A DNA stretch of 64,000 nt from Pseudomonas viridiflava (GTDB lineage Bacteria; Pseudomonadota; Gammaproteobacteria; Pseudomonadales; Pseudomonadaceae). This document shows, piece by piece, positions 1-9,182 of the stretch. The translations under genes were made by a program, and so were the position numbers. The first letter of the stretch is position 1. Each line of letters starts with the position of its first letter. The notes under the pieces were generated by a model. The model saw only the letters and a list, made by a program, of their open reading frames with translations. It searched no databases and was not told the DNA's origin. The DNA lies in assembly GCF_900590885.1 (NCBI RefSeq), contig NZ_UUON01000051.1, forward strand, positions 62,001 through 126,000, given 5' to 3'.

Positions 1-602
1 ACTTGATCACCACGGTGCGCAACCGCGCGGCGCGGGCGCGCAACCTCAAGGCGCGGATGGTGCGCGACAGCCTGACTGGCCTGTACAACCACACCCATAT
101 CCTGCAATTGCTTGAAGACTGCAGCTTCCGCGCGCGCCGCGAGAACAAGCCGCTGAGCTTTGCCATGTTGGATATCGACCACTTCAAACGGGTCAACGAC
201 AGCCACGGCCACCCCATGGGAGACCGCGTGATCAAGAGCCTGGCGCTGTTTCTCAAGCAGCGCCTGCGCAAGACCGATTACATCGGGCGCTACGGCGGCG
301 AAGAATTCGCCATTGTGATGCCCGACACCGACCTGGAATCGGCCTGCAAGGTGCTGGATGAAATCCGTGGGCGCTTCGCCGAAATCCATTACCCGGCCCA
401 GCCGCAGGACTTGTGGTGCACCTTCAGCGCCGGCCTGGTGGAGCTGTGCGACGGCTCCGACAGCCTGATGATGGCCGCCCAGGCCGACGAGGCGCTATAC
501 CGCGCCAAGGATGCCGGCCGTAACCGGGTACAGGCCGCGCGCGCATCAAAGCAAAGTGCCATCTTTTCACCGGAATCCACCGAATCCGTCATAACTTTGT
601 AA
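1..602 (+). CDS. gcbA: Diguanylate cyclase, C-terminal GGDEF part (5' end cut by window)
   Basis: This is the last 200 or so codons of a gene that enters from the left edge; the reading frame is open from base 3 and ends with TAA. The visible part is one GGDEF domain making cyclic di-GMP from two GTP. It starts at DSLTGLYNH, shows the DxDHFK metal/nucleotide motif (MLDIDHFKRVND) and the active-site loop GGEEF. An RxxD product-inhibition site (RKTD) lies five residues before GGEEF, so feedback control is likely. The following chemoreceptor and aroQ/accBC match the neighbourhood of gcbA in P. aeruginosa as I remember it, a protein with receiver domains before the GGDEF. Those receiver domains are outside this window, so the symbol rests on synteny. 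Confidence 0.8.
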   Translation, partial: LITTVRNRAARARNLKARMVRDSLTGLYNHTHILQLLEDCSFRARRENKPLSFAMLDIDHFKRVNDSHGHPMGDRVIKSLALFLKQRLRKTDYIGRYGGEEFAIVMPDTDLESACKVLDEIRGRFAEIHYPAQPQDLWCTFSAGLVELCDGSDSLMMAAQADEALYRAKDAGRNRVQAARASKQSAIFSPESTESVITL

Positions 603-655
603 TGGAAACGCAATAACTTCAGGCACTTATCTTTTGCTGTCGGTTGAAACCACGC

Positions 656-2617
656 ATGCGCCTGAAGCTGCTGACCAATCTCAATACCCTTCTTCTGGTA
701 GCCGTGTGCCTGGCGCTGGGGGCGACGCTCTGGTGGTCGCAACGCGCGCTGGAGCGGCCGTATCTGCTGATGGAGCGCTACCTGGGCCTGTCCCAGACCT
801 TCCAAAACCAGGCCGCGCGCAATATCGACGACTACCTCGCCAGCGGCGACGCCCTGCGTTTGAGCAGCGCCAGCCAGAGCCTGGAAAGCCTGCTGCAACA
901 CCTCGACGAACTGCCCGCAGACCTCGCGCAAAACCTGCGCCCGAGCCTCGCCGACCTGGACGCCTTCAGCAAGACCGACCTGCTCGCTGCCGGCAAACTC
1001 GCCGGCGACCCGCAAGCCCTGCTGCTGCAAGCCGAGCGCGAACTGGGCGCCAACCTCGAGCAACTCAGCCAGTACGCTGTGGGCGTCAGCACTGCGGATG
1101 CCGCGCGTTACCTGCCGCCGCTGCTGGCCGCCTCACAGCACTTGGGCAAGTTGTCTTTGGCCCGCGACAAACTGGTGAGCAGCGGCCGCGCGGAACTGGC
1201 CGACGATGTGGAGCGCGAAGTCACCAATATTCGCTCTCAAGCTGATGTGCTGGAGCAACTGCCGCTGCTGGGCGTCAAGGCCAGCGCCGAATCGAACACC
1301 GATGATTTTTCCGCGCTGATGGGCCTGGAAAACACCGAGAAAACCGAAGCCCAGGATACCGGCGTCGACCTCAAGCGCGAACTCAACAGCCTGCTCACCC
1401 GCTACCCCGCCGAGCTCAAGCGCACCCGCGAACAGATCCAGCAACGCGCCGACCTGGGCAACGCCACCCGCCTGAAAATCAACGCTGTGCAGCAGGCCAT
1501 CGCCGGCCTGGAGCCGGTAGTGCGCGCGCAGCACGCCAAGATCCAGGGCGAAGTGCGCCTGATGCAAGGCGTGATGATCGGCCTGATCCTGCTGATCGCG
1601 CTGCTGATCGACACCCTGCAGCGCAAACTCGCGCGGGTGCTGACCAACCTCGCTCCGGCCCTGTCGACCTGGGCCGAGGGCGACTTCAGCCAGCCGATCG
1701 CCTTGGGCAAGACCAACCGCGAACTGCACGACATCGAAGCCTCGCTGAACCGCCTGCGCGCTTATTTGGTGGACCTGGTGGGCACCATTCGCGGCAATGC
1801 CGAAGAGGTCGCCGGCAGCAGCCGCGCCCTCGCCGAGTTGAGCAGCGGCCTGCACGATGGCGCCGAACGCCAGGCCGGGGACACTGCACAGATCCGTGAT
1901 TCTCTGGGCGAACTCGAAGCGACCATCCAGCAAGTCGCCGGCGATGCCAGCCAGGCCGCCGGCGCCAGCCGCAGTGCGGGCCAGGCGGTGGAGCAAGGCC
2001 AACGCGTGATCGGCCTGAGCCTCACCGGCCTGCATGCGCTGGTGGGTGAAGTGCAGCAAAATGCGCAGATGATCGAGAAACTCGCCGAAGAGTCCGCCAC
2101 CATCGGCGGCGTGCTCACGGTGATTCGCTCGATTGCCGACCAGACCAACTTGCTGGCGCTCAACGCGGCGATTGAAGCCGCCCGCGCCGGCGAGGCCGGG
2201 CGCGGGTTTGCCGTGGTCGCCGACGAGGTTCGCTCGTTGGCGCAGCGCACGGCCGGCGCCACCGCCGAGATCCAGACCCTGATCGCCGGCCTGCAAGCCG
2301 CCGCGCACCAGTCGGTGCAAGGCATGCGCGCGCAGGTCGAACACGCTGAAGCCACCGCCCAACAGGCCCAGGCGGCGGACGGCGCGCTGGATGAAATCGT
2401 CGGCGCGATCCAGACCATTTCCGACACCGCCGTGCGGATTGCCGATGTGACGGCGCAGCAAAGTGGCGCGGTCAGTGAGATTCGCGATAACAGCGAGCGG
2501 ATTCATCAGCTGGGTGAGGATAACTTGCTGCGAATCGGCCAAGGCCGCAGCCAGGGCGAGCACTTGCTGGTGCTGGGCGGGCAGCTGAACACGGCGGTCA
2601 AAGCTTTCCGCGTCTGA
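656..2617 (+). CDS. ctpL: Methyl-accepting chemotaxis protein (CtpL-like)
   Basis: Inner-membrane chemoreceptor that signals to CheA/CheW. A first membrane helix sits at about residues 8-26 (LLVAVCLALGATLWW). A long, mostly helical periplasmic sensor of about 270 residues follows, then a second membrane helix (GLILLIALLI), a HAMP linker (WAEGDFSQPI) and the signalling hairpin with the invariant NLLALNAAIEAARAGE core. The ATG at 656 is used; an in-frame TTG at 644 would add four residues, and neither has a strong ribosome binding site. Position between a gcbA-like gene and aroQ suggests the orthologue of CtpL, reported in P. aeruginosa as a phosphate chemoreceptor. Ligand identity here is inference. 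Confidence 0.85.
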   Translation: MRLKLLTNLNTLLLVAVCLALGATLWWSQRALERPYLLMERYLGLSQTFQNQAARNIDDYLASGDALRLSSASQSLESLLQHLDELPADLAQNLRPSLADLDAFSKTDLLAAGKLAGDPQALLLQAERELGANLEQLSQYAVGVSTADAARYLPPLLAASQHLGKLSLARDKLVSSGRAELADDVEREVTNIRSQADVLEQLPLLGVKASAESNTDDFSALMGLENTEKTEAQDTGVDLKRELNSLLTRYPAELKRTREQIQQRADLGNATRLKINAVQQAIAGLEPVVRAQHAKIQGEVRLMQGVMIGLILLIALLIDTLQRKLARVLTNLAPALSTWAEGDFSQPIALGKTNRELHDIEASLNRLRAYLVDLVGTIRGNAEEVAGSSRALAELSSGLHDGAERQAGDTAQIRDSLGELEATIQQVAGDASQAAGASRSAGQAVEQGQRVIGLSLTGLHALVGEVQQNAQMIEKLAEESATIGGVLTVIRSIADQTNLLALNAAIEAARAGEAGRGFAVVADEVRSLAQRTAGATAEIQTLIAGLQAAAHQSVQGMRAQVEHAEATAQQAQAADGALDEIVGAIQTISDTAVRIADVTAQQSGAVSEIRDNSERIHQLGEDNLLRIGQGRSQGEHLLVLGGQLNTAVKAFRV

Positions 2618-2654
2618 CCTGCCCAATACAGATCCAAAACCCCAATGGAGGGTA

Positions 2655-2748
2655 AATGTGGGCGGGGGCTTGCCCCCGATTGCAGTCTGTCAGTCTCAGT
2701 ATCTGTAACTGATCCACCGCTATCGGGGGCAAGCCCCCTCCCACATTT
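2655..2748. repeat. REPIN (two inverted REP units)
   Basis: Two REP sequences in inverted orientation, each with a GGGGGCTTGCCCCC-like core, separated by about 40 bp and flanked by AATGTGGG / CCCACATTT. The left core reads GTGGGCGGGGG, one base off the usual GTGGGAGGGGG. It fills the gap between the chemoreceptor gene and aroQ. Such elements are non-autonomous, mobilised by REP-associated tyrosine transposases (RAYTs), and fold into long hairpins. Confidence 0.85.
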
Positions 2749-2924
2749 GCCCTCCTGTGTTTTCAGAAATGTGTTGCCAATGACCAGACCGGACAACTTG
2801 GTCACATACTTTGCGCTATCCTCGCTAATCGTGCTGCCTACTGCATAGAACTGGACAGTCACAAAGGCTTTGCGGCATAGTCGCCGGGTTCTGCCGTACC
2901 CACATCAATAACAAGGAACAGCCG

Positions 2925-3380
2925 ATGGCGACCTTTCTGGTTCTTCACGGACCCAACCTGAACCTGCTCGGCACCCGTGAACCGGGCGTCTACGGGGCAG
3001 TAACCCTGGAACAGATCAACCTTGATCTGGAACGCAGGGCCCGTGAAGCCGGCCACCATTTGCTGTACCTGCAAAGCAACGCCGAGTACGAATTGATTGA
3101 TCGCATCCATGCCGCGCGTGGCGAAGGCGTGGACTTTATCCTGATCAATCCCGCCGCTTTTACGCATACAAGCGTTGCATTACGTGACGCGTTGCTGGCG
3201 GTGAGCATCCCATTCATCGAAGTGCATTTGTCCAACGTGCACAAACGTGAAGCTTTCCGCCATCACTCCTACTTCTCCGACGTTGCGGTAGGTGTGATCT
3301 GCGGCCTTGGCGCCAGCGGTTACCGACTGGCCCTGGAGGCCGCCCTGGAACAACTTGAACAACCGGCCAAGCGCCCCTGA
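2925..3380 (+). CDS. aroQ: 3-dehydroquinate dehydratase, type II
   Basis: Converts 3-dehydroquinate to 3-dehydroshikimate in the shikimate pathway, in the cytoplasm, as a dodecamer. At 151 residues it has normal type II length. The family signature GPNLNLLGTREPGVYG is at the start and carries the catalytic arginine and tyrosine. NPAAFTHTS and EVHLSNVHKRE carry the conserved asparagine and histidine. An AAGGAAC ribosome binding site precedes ATG 2925. accB starts only 24 bp after the stop, so aroQ, accB and accC are probably co-transcribed, an arrangement common in gammaproteobacteria. Confidence 0.97.
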   Translation: MATFLVLHGPNLNLLGTREPGVYGAVTLEQINLDLERRAREAGHHLLYLQSNAEYELIDRIHAARGEGVDFILINPAAFTHTSVALRDALLAVSIPFIEVHLSNVHKREAFRHHSYFSDVAVGVICGLGASGYRLALEAALEQLEQPAKRP

Positions 3381-3404
3381 CCGACCCTTGGGAGTTGATG
3401 ATTC

Positions 3405-3866
3405 ATGGATATCCGTAAAGTTAAGAAACTGATCGAACTGCTGGAAGAATCCGGTATCGACGAGCTGGAAATCAAGGAAGGCGAAGAGTCCGTACGGATC
3501 AGCCGCCACAGCAAGACCCCGGCCCAACAGTTCTACGCGCCACAGATGCAAGCACCGGCTCCGGCTGCTGCACCTGCCGCCGCTCCTGCTGCAGCCGCTG
3601 CGCCTGCCGCACCGGCCGCGCCAGTACTGAACGGCTTCGTGGTCAAGTCGCCAATGGTCGGTACCTTCTACCGCACCCCGGCACCGACCTCGCCAGCCTT
3701 CGTTGAAGTCGGCAAGACCGTGAAAGTGGGCGACACCATCTGCATCGTTGAAGCGATGAAGATGATGAACCACATCACTGCTGAAAAAGCCGGCGTCATC
3801 GAATCCATCCTGGTAGAAAACGGTCAGCCGGTTGAGTACGACCAGCCGCTGTTCACCATCGTTTGA
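3405..3866 (+). CDS. accB: Biotin carboxyl carrier protein of acetyl-CoA carboxylase
   Basis: Carries the biotin that shuttles carboxyl groups in the first step of fatty acid synthesis. The order is a short helical N-terminal part, a flexible alanine/proline-rich linker (about residues 48-74), and a biotinyl domain with EAMKMMN, where Lys119 is the predicted biotinylation site. The length of 153 residues is usual. A GGGAG ribosome binding site lies about 10 bp before the ATG. accC follows after 17 bp. Confidence 0.97.
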   Translation: MDIRKVKKLIELLEESGIDELEIKEGEESVRISRHSKTPAQQFYAPQMQAPAPAAAPAAAPAAAAAPAAPAAPVLNGFVVKSPMVGTFYRTPAPTSPAFVEVGKTVKVGDTICIVEAMKMMNHITAEKAGVIESILVENGQPVEYDQPLFTIV

Positions 3867-3883
3867 ACCGCGGAGCGCCTTCG

Positions 3884-5245
3884 ATGTTGAAACCTGCGAA
3901 GAAACTGCAAAAAGTCCTGATCGCCAACCGCGGCGAGATCGCGCTGCGTATCCTGCGCGCCTGTAAGGAAGAGGGCATCAAGACCGTCGCTGTTTACTCG
4001 ACGGCCGATACCGAATTGATGCACGTGAAACTGGCGGACGAAAGCATCTGCATCGGCCCGCCACTGGCCACGAACTCGTACCTGAAAGTCTCGAACATTA
4101 TCGCCGCTGCGGAAGTGACCGGCGCTGATGGCATCCACCCGGGCTACGGCTTCCTCGCGGAAAACGCCGATTTCGCCGAACAGGTGGAAAAATCCGGGTT
4201 CGCGTTCATCGGCCCGAAAGCCGAAACCATTCGCCTGATGGGCGACAAGGTTTCGGCCAAGGACGCCATGATCGCAGCCGGCGTGCCAACCGTTCCTGGC
4301 TCCGACGGCCCGCTGCCGGAAGACGAGGAAACCGCTCTGCGCATTGGTCGCGAAGTCGGTTACCCGGTGATCATCAAGGCCGCCGGTGGCGGTGGTGGTC
4401 GCGGCATGCGCGTGGTGCACAAGGAAGAAGACCTGATCGAAGCTGCCAAGCAGACCCGCTCCGAAGCGGGCGCCTGGTTCGGCAACCCGATGGTCTACCT
4501 GGAAAAGTACCTGACCAACCCACGTCACGTGGAAGTGCAAGTACTCTCCGACGGCCAGGGCCACGCCATCCACCTGGGCGACCGCGATTGCTCGCTGCAA
4601 CGTCGTCACCAGAAGGTGCTGGAAGAAGCACCGGCACCGGGCCTGGACGAGAAAGCCCGTGAGGAAGTGCTGGCGCGCTGCGTCAAGGCGTGCATCGACA
4701 TCAACTACCGTGGCGCCGGTACCTTCGAGTTCCTCTACGAGAACGGTCGTTTCTACTTCATCGAGATGAACACTCGCGTGCAGGTAGAGCACCCGGTTTC
4801 GGAGATGGTCACCGGTATCGACATCGTCAAGGAGATGCTCAGCATCGCCGCCGGCAACGTACTGTCCTTCACCCAGGACGACGTGAAGATGCACGGCCAC
4901 TCCCTGGAGTGCCGCATCAACGCCGAAGACCCGAAAACCTTTATCCCAAGCCCTGGCCTGGTCAAGCATTTCCACGCGCCCGGCGGCAACGGCGTACGTG
5001 TGGATTCGCACCTGTACAGCGGCTACAAGGTTCCGTCCAACTACGACTCGCTGATCGGCAAGCTGATCACCTGGGGCGCCACCCGCGACGAGGCCATGGC
5101 CCGTATGCGTAACGCCCTGGACGAAATCGTGGTCGACGGCATCAAGACCAACATCCCGCTGCATCGGGACCTGGTGCGCGATGAAGGCTTCTGCGAAGGT
5201 GGTGTGAACATTCACTACCTGGAACACAAACTGGCCAACCAGTAA
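3884..5245 (+). CDS. accC: Biotin carboxylase subunit of acetyl-CoA carboxylase
   Basis: ATP-dependent carboxylation of the biotin on AccB. The start is set at ATG 3884 (MLKPAKKLQKVLIANRGE, 453 residues) behind GGAG at 3872. A TTG at 3863 would overlap the accB stop and add seven non-conserved residues. Visible motifs are the N-terminal IANRGEIALRI, the glycine-rich ATP-grasp loop AAGGGGGRGMR, RDCSLQRRHQK, and the catalytic MNTRVQVEHPVSE. A strong hairpin terminator 12 bp past the stop ends the unit. Confidence 0.97.
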   Translation: MLKPAKKLQKVLIANRGEIALRILRACKEEGIKTVAVYSTADTELMHVKLADESICIGPPLATNSYLKVSNIIAAAEVTGADGIHPGYGFLAENADFAEQVEKSGFAFIGPKAETIRLMGDKVSAKDAMIAAGVPTVPGSDGPLPEDEETALRIGREVGYPVIIKAAGGGGGRGMRVVHKEEDLIEAAKQTRSEAGAWFGNPMVYLEKYLTNPRHVEVQVLSDGQGHAIHLGDRDCSLQRRHQKVLEEAPAPGLDEKAREEVLARCVKACIDINYRGAGTFEFLYENGRFYFIEMNTRVQVEHPVSEMVTGIDIVKEMLSIAAGNVLSFTQDDVKMHGHSLECRINAEDPKTFIPSPGLVKHFHAPGGNGVRVDSHLYSGYKVPSNYDSLIGKLITWGATRDEAMARMRNALDEIVVDGIKTNIPLHRDLVRDEGFCEGGVNIHYLEHKLANQ

Positions 5246-5256
5246 GTGCTCCACCC

Positions 5257-5284
5257 AACAAAGCCGCCTTCGGGCGGCTTTGTT
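5257..5284 (+). terminator. Intrinsic terminator after accC
   Basis: Perfect 12-bp stem (AACAAAGCCGCC / GGCGGCTTTGTT) closed by a TTCG tetraloop, directly after accC. The right arm and the following TTTGTTG give a T-rich exit. Confidence 0.9.
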
Positions 5285-5307
5285 GTTTGTGGCAGGCACA
5301 CACAGTT

Positions 5308-5343
5308 CAAATGTGGGAGGGGGCTTGCCCCCTCCCACATTTG
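5308..5343. repeat. Single-palindrome REP hairpin
   Basis: Near-perfect 36-bp palindrome: 16-bp arms (CAAATGTGGGAGGGGG and its complement) around a CTTG loop. It differs from a full REPIN in that the two inverted halves directly abut. It lies in the accC-prmA gap, 23 bp after the accC terminator. Confidence 0.85.
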
Positions 5344-5449
5344 ATTTGTGTTCAGTCAGTACAGTCGTCTTCTGCCCTGCTCTCGCGTAAACTTGCGCCC
5401 TTTCGCAGCCCCTCCCCGCTGCACACTCATTTTTTCAAAGGTGCCCGCC

Positions 5450-6328
5450 ATGCCTTGGCTGCAAGTCCGTCTCGCCATCAGCCCAGAACAAGCCGAAACC
5501 TACGAAGACGCGTTCCTCGAAGTCGGCGCCGTGTCGGTGACGTTCATGGACGCCGAAGACCAGCCGATCTTCGAGCCGGAACTCAACACCACCCCGCTGT
5601 GGTCGCACACCCACTTGCTGGCCCTGTTCGAAGACGGCACCGATGCAGCCGCCGTGCTGGCCCATATGGAACTGCTCACCGGTGGCCCGTTGCCCGAGCA
5701 TCACAGTGAAGTGATCGAGGACCAGGACTGGGAACGCAGCTGGATGGACAACTTCCAGCCGATGCGTTTCGGCCAGCGCCTGTGGATCGTACCGAGCTGG
5801 CACGCCGCGCCGGAGCCGGAGGCCGTCAACCTGCTGCTGGACCCGGGTCTGGCTTTTGGCACCGGCACCCACCCCACCACTGCGCTGTGCCTGGAATGGC
5901 TCGACGGTCAGGACCTGACCGACAGCCATGTGCTGGACTTCGGCTGCGGCTCGGGGATCCTGGCGATTGCCGCCCTGCTGTTGGGCGCCAAGGAAGCCGT
6001 GGGCACCGACATCGACGTACAAGCCCTGGAAGCTTCCCGCGACAACGCCGGGCGCAACAACATTCCTGAAGGCAAATTCCCCCTCTACCTGCCGCAAGAC
6101 TTGCCCCAGGTGCAGGCCGATGTGCTGGTGGCCAATATCCTCGCTGGCCCGCTGGTCTCCCTGGCGCCGCAACTGTCGAGCCTGGTCAAGCCGGGCGGGC
6201 GCCTGGCGCTGTCGGGCATCCTCGCAGAACAGGGCGAAGACGTGGCCGCCGCCTACGCCCAGGATTTCGAGCTGGACCCGATCGCCAACCGCGATGGCTG
6301 GGTACGCATCAGCGGGCGTCGGCGCTAG
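5450..6328 (+). CDS. prmA: Ribosomal protein L11 methyltransferase
   Basis: SAM-dependent methyltransferase that modifies lysines and the N-terminus of ribosomal protein L11. ATG 5450 gives MPWLQVRLAISPEQAE and 292 residues, the usual length; an upstream in-frame start at 5348 would run back into the REP hairpin region. The N-terminal substrate domain is followed by a Rossmann fold with DPGLAFGTGTHPTT and the SAM motif LDFGCGSGILAIAA. VANILAGPL is the family-specific post-I region. The next gene starts 30 bp downstream on the same strand. Confidence 0.96.
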   Translation: MPWLQVRLAISPEQAETYEDAFLEVGAVSVTFMDAEDQPIFEPELNTTPLWSHTHLLALFEDGTDAAAVLAHMELLTGGPLPEHHSEVIEDQDWERSWMDNFQPMRFGQRLWIVPSWHAAPEPEAVNLLLDPGLAFGTGTHPTTALCLEWLDGQDLTDSHVLDFGCGSGILAIAALLLGAKEAVGTDIDVQALEASRDNAGRNNIPEGKFPLYLPQDLPQVQADVLVANILAGPLVSLAPQLSSLVKPGGRLALSGILAEQGEDVAAAYAQDFELDPIANRDGWVRISGRRR

Positions 6329-6358
6329 AATGAGCGCTTGCCTGAATCGGATGGCCGC

Positions 6359-7585
6359 ATGACCGACAGTTTCGTCACCCAGTGCCCACATTGCCAAGCA
6401 CGCTTTCGCGTCAACCATGCTCAACTGAGCGTGGCCCGAGGCGTGGTGCGCTGTGGTTCGTGCCTGCAAGTGTTCAACGCGGTGCGCCAGTTGCTGGAGC
6501 AGCGCGCCCAGGCCAGCGCACAGGAACCTGAGCAGCCGAGCATCGCCGAGCCGATCGCCGAGGCGCCGCGGGCCATCAGCCAGAAGCAATGGACCGCCGA
6601 AGAACTGGACCTGGACAACCTGGACCTCGACGAAGAACTGGCCAAGCTGGAGCGCCGCGAGATTTCGCATACCCAGCAGGCCGGCGCCGAGCGTCGCCAG
6701 GCAGGCTCCGACCGCCGGCAAAAGGACGACACCCTCAGCGCCAGCCGCGATACCGTCAAGGCCGAGGAAGAAAAATGGGCCGCCAGCCTGTTCAGCGACC
6801 CGCCGCAAGAGCGCGCCCAGGCCGTCGACGACGACCCTGAACCGACGCGCCAGCGCACCGAACCTTCCATGTCGTTTCATGCCGACGATATCGAAGACGA
6901 ACCGACGTTACATTCGAGACTGGATGACGATGATCTCGACCCGCCGTTTACGCCCCTGACCCACGCAGCAGAAGCGCCGGAACCCGAAGAACGCTCGCAA
7001 CCGCGGCGCAAGCGCCCGCGCGCCGAGGCCGGGGTACACGACGAGATGCTGCACGATCTGGAAGACGACCCGCTGCACCTCTACGCGCAGAAGCGCCAGT
7101 CGAGCCTCGGCCGTCGCCTGCTCTGGTTGCTGCTGGTACTGATCGCCGCCGCCGGCCTGGCCGGCCAATACATCGCCTACCAGTTCGACGACCTGGCCCG
7201 CCAGGACGCCTACCGCCCGTGGTTCCAGCAACTGTGCCCCACACTGGGCTGCACCGTGCCGTCGCGGGTCGATATCGCCCACATCAAGAGCAGTAATCTG
7301 GTGGTGCGCAGCCATCCGGAATTCGCCGGGGCGCTGGTGGTGGACGCGATCATCTACAACCGCGCGGTGTTCTCCCAGCCGTTCCCGCTGCTGGAGCTGC
7401 GCTTTGCCGACATGAACGGCAGCCTGATCGCCAGTCGTCGGTTTAAACCCGCCGAATACCTGAGCGGCGAACTGGCGGGCGTGAGCGAAATGCCATCGCA
7501 GACCCCGATCCATATCTCCCTGGACATTCTCGACCCGGGCAACAAAGCCGTGAATTACAGCCTGAGCTTCCACTCGCCCGAGTGA
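6359..7585 (+). CDS. Zinc-ribbon / DUF3426 membrane protein
   Basis: A 408-residue protein of unknown function that is widespread in pseudomonads after prmA. An N-terminal MJ0042-type zinc ribbon (CPHCQARF ... CGSCLQVF, two CxxC pairs) is followed by a long acidic, low-complexity stretch. Then come one membrane helix at about residue 260 (LLWLLLVLIAAAGLAG) and a C-terminal DUF3426 region with CPTLGCTVP that would face the periplasm. ATG 6359 (MTDSFVTQCPHC) is chosen because the zinc ribbon begins right after it. The architecture suggests a membrane-anchored regulator or assembly factor; no activity can be read from it. Confidence 0.88.
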   Translation: MTDSFVTQCPHCQARFRVNHAQLSVARGVVRCGSCLQVFNAVRQLLEQRAQASAQEPEQPSIAEPIAEAPRAISQKQWTAEELDLDNLDLDEELAKLERREISHTQQAGAERRQAGSDRRQKDDTLSASRDTVKAEEEKWAASLFSDPPQERAQAVDDDPEPTRQRTEPSMSFHADDIEDEPTLHSRLDDDDLDPPFTPLTHAAEAPEPEERSQPRRKRPRAEAGVHDEMLHDLEDDPLHLYAQKRQSSLGRRLLWLLLVLIAAAGLAGQYIAYQFDDLARQDAYRPWFQQLCPTLGCTVPSRVDIAHIKSSNLVVRSHPEFAGALVVDAIIYNRAVFSQPFPLLELRFADMNGSLIASRRFKPAEYLSGELAGVSEMPSQTPIHISLDILDPGNKAVNYSLSFHSPE

Positions 7586-7770
7586 ATCGGTTCATGCCTT
7601 GATGCTTGACGGCAGATTCTTGACTTGGCGCTGCGCAACCAAACCGGCGGCGATAAAGAAATAACTGTTCAGATTTTATCCAATTCAGCCTTTATCCAGT
7701 CATCGAGAGCGGGTATCATGCCAACCCTTTTTCGAACTCTAATGATCCGGCCCCACAACAGGGAAGTCCT

Positions 7771-8784
7771 ATGTCGGCGGTACGCATCGGCCCATATACA
7801 TTGCAGAACGGCTTGATTCTCGCCCCCATGGCGGGCGTCACCGACCAGCCCTTTCGTCAGCTGTGCAAGCGTTTGGGCGCGGGTCTAGTAGTCTCGGAAA
7901 TGGTCACCAGCGACATGAGCTTGTGGAACACCCGCAAATCGCGGATGCGCATGATCCACGAAGGTGATCCCGAGCCCCGCTCGGTACAGATCGCCGGCGG
8001 TGATGCACAGATGCTGGCGGATGCGGCCCGGGCCAATGTGGAGTTGGGCGCACAGATCATTGATATCAACATGGGCTGCCCGGCCAAGAAGGTCTGCAAC
8101 AAGGCCGCCGGTTCCGCGCTGTTGAAAGATGAGCAGTTGGTTGCCGAGATCCTGCAGGCCGTTGTCGCCGCAGTGGATGTGCCGGTAACCCTGAAGATCC
8201 GTACCGGCTGGGACCGGGACAACAAGAACGGCCTGACGGTGGCGAAGATCGCCGAACAGGCAGGTATTACAGCGCTGGCGGTACATGGCCGCACCCGCGC
8301 CGATCTGTACACAGGTGAAGCCGAGTACGACACCATCGCCGCGATCAAGCAGGCGGTGTCGATGCCGGTGTTTGCCAATGGCGATATCGATTCAGCCGAG
8401 AAAGCCCGGCGCGTGCTGCACGCAACCGGCGCCGATGGCTTGTTGATTGGCCGGGCTGCCCAGGGGCGGCCATGGATTTTTCGTGAGATCGACCATTTTC
8501 TGCGTACCGGCGAAATCATGCCGGCACCGGAGTTGGTCGAGGTGGAACGTATTCTGCTAGAGCATCTGGCCGCCCTTCACACCTTCTACGGAGATGTGAT
8601 GGGTGTGCGCATTGCTCGCAAGCATGTGGGTTGGTATCTCGCAACCCTGCCGGGCGCCAGGGAGTTCCGCGCCGGGTTCAATCGTTTGGATGAAACGCAA
8701 GCACAGGTCACCGCCGTTCGTGAGTTCTTTGCCGAACGAGACAAGAGCCTGAGAGCAGGGGACGGAGAAGGGGTGGCCGCATGA
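7771..8784 (+). CDS. dusB: tRNA-dihydrouridine synthase B
   Basis: FMN- and NADPH-dependent reduction of uridines in the tRNA D-loop. A TIM-barrel flavoprotein of 337 residues with the N-terminal LAPMAGVTDQPFR signature, the catalytic cysteine in NMGCPAKKVCNK, and the phosphate-binding NGDI and GADGLLIGRAAQG segments. The stop overlaps the fis start as ATGA, the classic dusB-fis operon. The 185 bp upstream (7586-7770) have no gene; no clear promoter was assigned in them. Confidence 0.97.
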   Translation: MSAVRIGPYTLQNGLILAPMAGVTDQPFRQLCKRLGAGLVVSEMVTSDMSLWNTRKSRMRMIHEGDPEPRSVQIAGGDAQMLADAARANVELGAQIIDINMGCPAKKVCNKAAGSALLKDEQLVAEILQAVVAAVDVPVTLKIRTGWDRDNKNGLTVAKIAEQAGITALAVHGRTRADLYTGEAEYDTIAAIKQAVSMPVFANGDIDSAEKARRVLHATGADGLLIGRAAQGRPWIFREIDHFLRTGEIMPAPELVEVERILLEHLAALHTFYGDVMGVRIARKHVGWYLATLPGAREFRAGFNRLDETQAQVTAVREFFAERDKSLRAGDGEGVAA

Positions 8785-9101
8785 CGATGATGACCGAGAC
8801 TTTAGTGAGTGGAACAACACCCGTGAGCGACAACGTCAATTTGAAACAGCACCTCAACACGCCGAGCGAAGAAGGCCAGACCCTTCGCGGGAGTGTCGAG
8901 AAGGCGCTGCACAATTATTTCGCCCACCTTGAGGGCGCTTCCGTCACGGACGTGTACAACCTGGTGCTCTCCGAAGTCGAGGCGCCCTTGCTCGAAAGCG
9001 TGATGAACTACGTCAAGGGCAACCAGACCAAAGCCAGTGAGCTGCTGGGCCTCAACCGTGGCACCTTGCGCAAGAAGCTCAAACAATACGATTTGCTGTA
9101 A
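8781..9101 (+). CDS. fis: DNA-binding protein Fis
   Basis: Nucleoid-associated factor for inversion stimulation that bends DNA and tunes rRNA and growth-phase genes. 106 residues with the C-terminal helix-turn-helix GNQTKASELLGLNRGTLRKK, nearly identical to the enteric motif, and the upstream dimerisation helices (HNYFAHLEG ... LLESVMNY). Translationally coupled to dusB by a 4-bp overlap. MTMMTETL is the coupled start; a GTG at 8823 is a possible alternative. A terminator lies 18 bp after the stop. Confidence 0.96.
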   Translation: MTMMTETLVSGTTPVSDNVNLKQHLNTPSEEGQTLRGSVEKALHNYFAHLEGASVTDVYNLVLSEVEAPLLESVMNYVKGNQTKASELLGLNRGTLRKKLKQYDLL

Positions 9102-9118
9102 GCATTCAATCAAACCAG

Positions 9119-9151
9119 AAAGGCGCCCGCGTAAAACCGGTCGCCTTTTTT
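9119..9151 (+). terminator. Intrinsic terminator after fis
   Basis: Stem AAAGGCG / CGCCTTT (7 bp, with a further CCG/CGG pairing possible inside the loop) followed by a run of six T, ending dusB-fis just before purH. Confidence 0.85.
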
Positions 9152-9182
9152 GCTGACTCCTTTGCTTTTGATGGAAATTGAA

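Noticed and set aside
1133..2626. Long antisense frames over the chemoreceptor, accC, oprC, the TonB receptor and urtB
   Set aside because: All mirror genuine genes with recognised motifs, lack ribosome binding sites and show no family signature.
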